Shown here: in pieces, positions 62,062-64,000 of the stretch
Position numbering within the stretch: position 1 is the first letter of the stretch
Layout of the letters: each line of letters starts with the position of its first letter
Source: Adineta vaga
Taxonomy: Eukaryota; Rotifera
Assembly (NCBI GenBank): GCA_021613535.1
Contig: CP075496.1
Span: 11,408,001 to 11,472,000 of the forward strand
Length of the DNA: 64,000 nt
Reading direction: 5' to 3'
Notes under the pieces: model-generated
What the model was told of the DNA's origin: nothing
The model's input: only the letters and a program-made list of their open reading frames with translations
Databases searched by the model: none
Position numbers and translations under genes: made by a program

Positions 62062-64000
<1,939 letters not shown>

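Overview
The window is nuclear DNA of an animal. It is AT-rich and gene-dense, with GT-AG introns mostly of 50-70 bp cutting nearly every gene. The proteins are metazoan: STIM, a D2-like amine receptor, KIF21, phosphorylase kinase alpha, a paired-like homeodomain protein, CNOT4, MRE11, MMS19, TBC1D23, a USP30-like protease and PRDX5. Composition, intron size and compactness fit a rotifer, most likely a bdelloid (Adineta/Rotaria type). That placement is inference; no species-specific marker was found. No rRNA, tRNA, CRISPR array or recognisable transposon was seen.

Layout. 0-5 kb: PRDX5 (-) lies divergent from a USP30-like deubiquitinase (+), which is followed 176 bp later by a small PR-domain protein (+). 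5-10 kb: an unrecognised basic protein and CNOT4, both (-). 10-24 kb: three (+) genes, namely a KIF21-type kinesin without WD40 repeats, phosphorylase kinase alpha with a CaaX end, and MRE11. 24-25 kb: an unassigned coiled-coil protein (-). 25.3-32.2 kb: a gene desert of about 6.9 kb. 32-36.6 kb: a D2-like dopamine receptor (+) converging on a homeobox gene (-). 38.5-42.9 kb: a stefin-like protein and a secreted Gln-rich protein built from tandemly copied exon-plus-intron units. 43-45 kb: a Pro-rich protein with Ile/Val-Arg repeats (-). 47-55 kb: two STIM paralogues in tail-to-tail orientation, with an intronless GNAT acetyltransferase between them. 56-64 kb: MMS19 and then the 5' part of TBC1D23, cut by the window end.

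Most neighbours are unrelated housekeeping genes and do not form one pathway. The parts most worth a second look are the inverted STIM pair, whose copies differ in the C-terminal polybasic tail; the 173-bp exon-intron array at 41.0-42.6 kb; the intronless acetyltransferase; the stand-alone PR-domain gene placed like the second gene of an operon; and pyrimidine-AG sites just upstream of several start codons, which could be 5'UTR introns or spliced-leader acceptors. Exon joins were made by eye from splice consensus, reading frame and remembered family similarity. Terminal exons and starts are the least certain parts.
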